Assembly: GCF_001273955.1 (NCBI RefSeq)
Contig: NZ_LIGI01000001.1
Coordinates: 1,665,151-1,721,894, forward strand
Origin: Bacillus sp. FJAT-27245
Lineage (GTDB): Bacteria; Bacillota; Bacilli; Bacillales; Cytobacillaceae
Direction: 5' to 3'
Length of the DNA stretch: 56,744 bases
Below the pieces are notes generated by a model. It was not told the DNA's origin and ran no database searches. It was given only the letters and a program-made list of their open reading frames with translations. Below are positions 53,343 through 56,744 of the stretch, one piece after another. Both the position numbers and the translations under genes were made by a program. The stretch's first letter is position 1; each line of letters opens with the position of its first letter.

Positions 53343-54221
53343 TTGACCATCCAATGGTTTCCTGGCCACATGGCAAAGGCGCGCAGGGAAGTTACCGAAA
53401 AACTAAAGCTCGTCGATATCATTTTCGAACTCATTGATGCGAGGATACCTTATTCATCCAGGAATCCGATGATTGATGAGATTATCCAGCATAAACCAAG
53501 GCTTGTCCTTTTGAACAAAGCGGATATGGCCGATAAAGAGGCTACTAAGGCCTGGATCCGCCATTTCGCTGACAATGGGATTAAGGCTTTGGCAATCAAC
53601 TCGCAGGCAGGGGAAGGGATGAAGGAAATAACTGCAGCTTCCCATGAAATACTGAAGGAAAAATTCGACCGGCTGAAGGCGAAGGGCGTCAAGCCGCGCG
53701 CAATCCGGGCGATGATCGTCGGAATCCCGAATGCCGGCAAGTCGACACTGATTAACAGGCTCGCCAAAAAAAATATCGCCAAAACGGGAAATACTCCTGG
53801 CGTGACAAAGGCGCAGCAATGGATCAAGGTTGGCAAGGAACTTGAACTCCTTGATACTCCTGGCATCCTCTGGCCGAAGTTTGAAGACCAGGAGGTCGGG
53901 AAAAAGCTTGCAATTACAGGAGCAATTAAAGATACCCTCCTTAATTTGCAAGATTTGGCCCTTTTCGGACTGAGGTTTTTGGAAAAGAGATACCCGGGAA
54001 GGCTAACGGAGAGGTATCAGTTTAATGAGGTTCCTGAAGACCCGGTGGAACTTTTTGAGCATATTGGCCGGTTGAGAGGGGCACTTGGCAGCGGAGGGTC
54101 AGTTGATTATGACAAAGTCGCCGAACTGGTCGTCCGTGACATCAGGATGGAAAAGTTCGGGCCGCTAACCTTTGAATGGCCGGAAGAAGTTAGGGAAAAA
54201 AGTGAAAATGGAACGGTGTAG
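53343..54221 (+). CDS. rbgA: Ribosome biogenesis GTPase RbgA (YlqF)
   Basis: Essential GTPase for late 50S assembly (incorporation of L16 and others). The 292-residue protein has circularly permuted motifs: G4 LNKAD near residue 58, then G1 GIPNAGKST near 128, and G3 DTPG near 173. The start is a TTG at 53343, six bases after AGGAGGTG (53329-53336). It yields [17 protein letters not shown], identical to the B. subtilis N-terminus; the in-frame GTG at 53334 is part of the ribosome binding site. Confidence 0.96.
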   Translation: MTIQWFPGHMAKARREVTEKLKLVDIIFELIDARIPYSSRNPMIDEIIQHKPRLVLLNKADMADKEATKAWIRHFADNGIKALAINSQAGEGMKEITAASHEILKEKFDRLKAKGVKPRAIRAMIVGIPNAGKSTLINRLAKKNIAKTGNTPGVTKAQQWIKVGKELELLDTPGILWPKFEDQEVGKKLAITGAIKDTLLNLQDLALFGLRFLEKRYPGRLTERYQFNEVPEDPVELFEHIGRLRGALGSGGSVDYDKVAELVVRDIRMEKFGPLTFEWPEEVREKSENGTV

Positions 54222-54246
54222 GCTCTCTTGTCGAGGGCCTTCTTTC
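54221..54246 (+). terminator. Weak terminator after rbgA
   Basis: GGCTCTC (54221-54227) pairs with GAGGGCC (54233-54239) with one T-G pair and a five-base loop, followed by TTCTTTC. Moderate quality; some readthrough into rnhB is likely. Confidence 0.5.
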
Positions 54247-54278
54247 ATTAAATCAAAATACATAGGGGCATTAACCAA

Positions 54279-55070
54279 ATGACAAAGTTAAGTATCACTG
54301 AAATCGAGAATAGGCTTTCTTCAATAACGGATGAACAAGATCCATTTTTACGAGAATTGGGCTTGGATGGCCGGAAGGGTGTCGCAGCGCTCCTGAAGAA
54401 ATGGAACAAGGCAAGGCTGGATGAAGAGAAAATGAAGGCTAAATTTTTCGAGATGACCGCTTTTGAGAAAAGAGCGCGGGAGCAGGGATACAAATGGATT
54501 GCCGGAACTGATGAAGCGGGAAGGGGGCCTCTCGCAGGGCCTGTAGCAGCGGCAGCCGTTATCCTGCCGGAAGATTTTTTCCTTCCGGGGCTCGACGACT
54601 CAAAAAGGCTTACGGCCAAAAAACGGGAAGAATTTGAGGAGATTATTAAGCGGGAAGCCATCGCATTCAGCACTTGCCTGATTGGAGCGGAGGAAATTGA
54701 TGAACTGAATATTTACCAGGCGACAATCAAAGCGATGAAGGCTGCAATCGCGGCCCTGTCACCCCTGCCGGACTATGTCATTGCCGACGCAGTCAAACTT
54801 GATTTGCCTTTTCCGGCTGAGGCAATTATCAAAGGGGACGCAAAAAGCATTACAATCGCGGCGGCTTCCATCTTGGCCAAAAATGAACGGGACAGGTTCA
54901 TGAAACATCTCGCGCAACAATTTCCCGCATACGGATTTGAAAAAAATATGGGCTATGGGACAAAAGAGCATATGGAAGCGATTGAAAAACATGGGATCAC
55001 GCCTTACCACAGAAAATCATTCGCTCCCATAAAACTGGCGGATGAAAGCGGGAATTTGCTGAATAACTGA
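54279..55070 (+). CDS. rnhB: Ribonuclease HII
   Basis: Removes ribonucleotides embedded in DNA and RNA of RNA-DNA hybrids. The 263-residue protein has an N-terminal extension of about 70 residues common in Bacillus (TBP-like substrate-binding domain), catalytic GTDEAGRGPLAGPV near 75 with the DEG motif, GLDDSKRLT near 103, ADAVKLDLP near 167 with a catalytic Asp, and IKGDAKSITIAAASILAK near 185. The ATG at 54279 has only a weak GGGG ribosome binding site 11 bases away. Confidence 0.95.
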   Translation: MTKLSITEIENRLSSITDEQDPFLRELGLDGRKGVAALLKKWNKARLDEEKMKAKFFEMTAFEKRAREQGYKWIAGTDEAGRGPLAGPVAAAAVILPEDFFLPGLDDSKRLTAKKREEFEEIIKREAIAFSTCLIGAEEIDELNIYQATIKAMKAAIAALSPLPDYVIADAVKLDLPFPAEAIIKGDAKSITIAAASILAKNERDRFMKHLAQQFPAYGFEKNMGYGTKEHMEAIEKHGITPYHRKSFAPIKLADESGNLLNN

Positions 55071-55147
55071 TTGTGGCCGCACCTTTTCCAAAACGAGGAG
55101 AAATCTTTCCGAACTTTCAGATGAGAGGCAATGTTTAGCCTAAAGTG

Positions 55148-55176
55148 TGGACAAGCCACGAGGCTTTATATAAAAT
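55148..55176 (+). promoter_or_regulatory. Promoter of sucCD
   Basis: TGGACA (55148-55153) and TAAAAT (55171-55176) are 17 bases apart, 44 bases before sucC. The two genes ylqG and ylqH that precede sucC in B. subtilis are not present here. Confidence 0.7.
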
Positions 55177-55189
55177 GAAAGCGCAGTGC
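55176..55189 (+). promoter_or_regulatory. cre-like element at the sucC start site
   Basis: TGAAAGCGCAGTGC resembles the left half of the CcpA cre consensus (TGWAAnCG) and lies at the expected transcription start. The right half fits poorly (three mismatches). Confidence 0.25.
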
Positions 55190-55220
55190 AATTTTTGACA
55201 GGTTGTTAGGAGGATGGGAA

Positions 55221-56381
55221 ATGAATATCCACGAGTATCAGGGGAAAGAAATACTCAGGAAATACGGAGTAACAGTCCCTAATGGAAAAGTGGCGTTCAC
55301 GGTTGAAGAAGCGGTAGAAGCCGCGCGTGAGCTTGGAACGAAGGTTTGTGTCGTAAAAGCGCAAATCCATGCTGGCGGAAGGGGAAAAGCCGGCGGTGTT
55401 AAAGTTGCCAAAAATCTTGATGAAGTCCGTACATATGCGAGTGAAATTCTTGGGAAAACGCTTGTCACTCATCAAACGGGGCCTGAAGGGAAAGAAGTTA
55501 AGCGCCTTTTGATTGAAGAAGGCTGTGATATCAAAAAGGAATATTACATCGGCCTTGTCCTTGACCGTGCTACGTCCCGTGTCGTTTTGATGGGCTCCGA
55601 GGAGGGCGGAACGGAAATCGAGGAGGTTGCCGAAAAAACTCCTGAAAAGATTTTCAAGGAAGAAATCGATCCTGTTATCGGCCTTCAGCCGTTCCAGGCA
55701 CGCCGGCTTGCTTTTAACATCAATATACCGAAGGAACTTGTCGGCCAGGCAGTCAAATTCATGACCAGCCTCTACAATGCCTACATTGAGAAAGACTGCT
55801 CAATTGCAGAAATCAACCCCCTAGTAGTAACCGGTGACGGAAAAGTAATGGCGCTTGATGCGAAGCTGAATTTTGACTCAAATGCCCTTTATCGCCAAAA
55901 GGATGTCCTGGAATACCGTGACCTTGAAGAAGAGGATCCAAAGGAAATTGAAGCCTCCAAATACGACCTAAGCTATATCGCCCTTGATGGGAACATTGGC
56001 TGCATGGTAAACGGAGCCGGCCTGGCTATGGCGACAATGGATATCGTCAAGCATTACGGCGGCGACCCCGCGAACTTCCTTGATGTTGGCGGCGGTGCAA
56101 CAGCTGAAAAGGTCACCGAGGCATTTAAAATCATCCTTTCAGATTCGAAAGTAAAAGGCATTTTTGTCAATATTTTCGGCGGAATCATGAAGTGCGATGT
56201 CATTGCGACGGGCGTTGTCGAGGCTGCGAAACAGGTAGGGCTTGAAGTGCCGCTTGTTGTCCGCCTTGAAGGGACGAACGTTGATCTAGGCAAGCAGATC
56301 CTGAACGAATCCGGGCTGAACATCGTTGCGGCTGAATCAATGGCTGACGGTGCCCAGAAAATCGTTTCTTTGGTGAAATAG
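55221..56381 (+). CDS. sucC: Succinyl-CoA synthetase (ADP-forming), beta subunit
   Basis: TCA-cycle enzyme subunit that binds nucleotide and succinate. The 386-residue ATP-grasp protein starts [17 protein letters not shown], has [17 protein letters not shown] near residue 43, a metal/nucleotide region with EINPLVV near 198 and ALDAKLNFD near 212, and the subunit-interface loop [14 protein letters not shown] near 315. AGGAGGATGGG precedes the ATG at 55221. The sucD gene follows 15 bases later. Confidence 0.97.
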   Translation: MNIHEYQGKEILRKYGVTVPNGKVAFTVEEAVEAARELGTKVCVVKAQIHAGGRGKAGGVKVAKNLDEVRTYASEILGKTLVTHQTGPEGKEVKRLLIEEGCDIKKEYYIGLVLDRATSRVVLMGSEEGGTEIEEVAEKTPEKIFKEEIDPVIGLQPFQARRLAFNINIPKELVGQAVKFMTSLYNAYIEKDCSIAEINPLVVTGDGKVMALDAKLNFDSNALYRQKDVLEYRDLEEEDPKEIEASKYDLSYIALDGNIGCMVNGAGLAMATMDIVKHYGGDPANFLDVGGGATAEKVTEAFKIILSDSKVKGIFVNIFGGIMKCDVIATGVVEAAKQVGLEVPLVVRLEGTNVDLGKQILNESGLNIVAAESMADGAQKIVSLVK

Positions 56382-56396
56382 AAGGGGGTAATTGTT

Positions 56397-56744
56397 GTGA
56401 GCGTTTTTATCAATAAAGACACAAAAGTCATCGTCCAGGGGATTACTGGATCAACTGCACTTTTCCATACGAAACAAATGCTTGAATACGGCACAAAAAT
56501 TGTCGGCGGTACCTCACCCGGCAAGGGCGGCCAGGAAGTGGAAGGCGTACCTGTTTTTAATACAGTAAGAGAAGCTGTTGAAGCCACTGGTGCAAACGCT
56601 TCCGTCATCTACGTTCCAGCTCCATTCGCAGCGGATGCGATTATCGAAGCAGTCGATGCCGAACTTGATATTGCCATCTGCATCACGGAGCATATTCCAG
56701 TCCTTGATATGGTAAAAGTAAAACGCTATATGGAAGGGAAGAAA
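56397..56744 (+). CDS. sucD: Succinyl-CoA synthetase, alpha subunit (5' part, cut by window end)
   Basis: CoA-binding subunit carrying the phosphorylated His. The 116 residues present (starting [19 protein letters not shown]) include the CoA-binding Rossmann region with GGTSPGKGG near 38, [11 protein letters not shown] near 72, and [10 protein letters not shown] near 96. The active-site His lies beyond the window. The start is a GTG at 56397 after GAAGGGGG. Confidence 0.95.
   Translation, partial: MSVFINKDTKVIVQGITGSTALFHTKQMLEYGTKIVGGTSPGKGGQEVEGVPVFNTVREAVEATGANASVIYVPAPFAADAIIEAVDAELDIAICITEHIPVLDMVKVKRYMEGKK

Overview
This window is chromosomal DNA of a spore-forming member of the Bacillaceae with moderate GC content. 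Nearly every gene outside one block has a recognisable Bacillus subtilis counterpart in the same order, running from rqcH (yloA) to sucD. A 27-residue SpoVM homologue marks a spore former. Strong AGGAGG-type ribosome binding sites, TTG/GTG starts and sigma-A-like promoters fit the same group. There are no tRNA or rRNA genes, CRISPR arrays, transposases or phage genes. rqcH is cut by the left edge and sucD by the right edge.

Layout. 1-6226: rqcH (minus strand), a P-type Ca2+-ATPase, then the yloC-remA-gmk-rpoZ unit ending in a terminator. 6335-19158: coaBC-priA, then def-fmt-rsmB-rlmN-prpC-prkC-rsgA-rpe-thiN (CoA synthesis, replication restart, formyl-Met metabolism, rRNA methylation, Ser/Thr phospho-signalling, ribosome assembly, thiamine). 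19259-20190: spoVM, a gene-free stretch with a composite palindromic repeat, and rpmB on the minus strand. 20223-26169: yloU-fakA, then sdaAB-sdaAA-recG. 26196-29936: the lipid regulon fapR-plsX-fabD-fabG with a FapR operator in its promoter, then acpP. 30013-35424: rnc-smc-ftsY. 35542-47745: an eight-gene membrane module. 47804-52545: ylxM-ffh, rpsP-khpA, ylqD-rimM-trmD and rplS with its leader. 52750-56744: lepB, rbgA, rnhB, sucC, sucD.

The block that stands out is the 12.2 kb module between ftsY and ylxM, genes that are neighbours in B. subtilis. It encodes a secreted or membrane-anchored 793-residue protein, an ABC-2 ATPase and permease, a 531-residue membrane/coiled-coil protein with a long Gly-rich linker, a MoxR AAA+ ATPase, a short DUF58 protein, a BatA-like VWA protein and a 935-residue protein with two VWA domains and a GATase-like segment between them. 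Terminators flank it on both sides, it has its own candidate promoter, and its genes overlap or nearly touch, so it looks like one self-contained operon. MoxR/VWA pairs elsewhere act as ATPase chaperones with metal-dependent adhesion-type partners. The ABC transporter plus large extracytoplasmic protein recalls GldA/GldF/GldG-type systems. I infer a cell-envelope machine of unknown substrate; nothing in the sequence fixes its function.

Elsewhere the interest is regulatory: the FapR operator, the rpmB, rplS and thiN leaders, a nested repeat between spoVM and rpmB, and a possible catabolite-response site at the sucC promoter.
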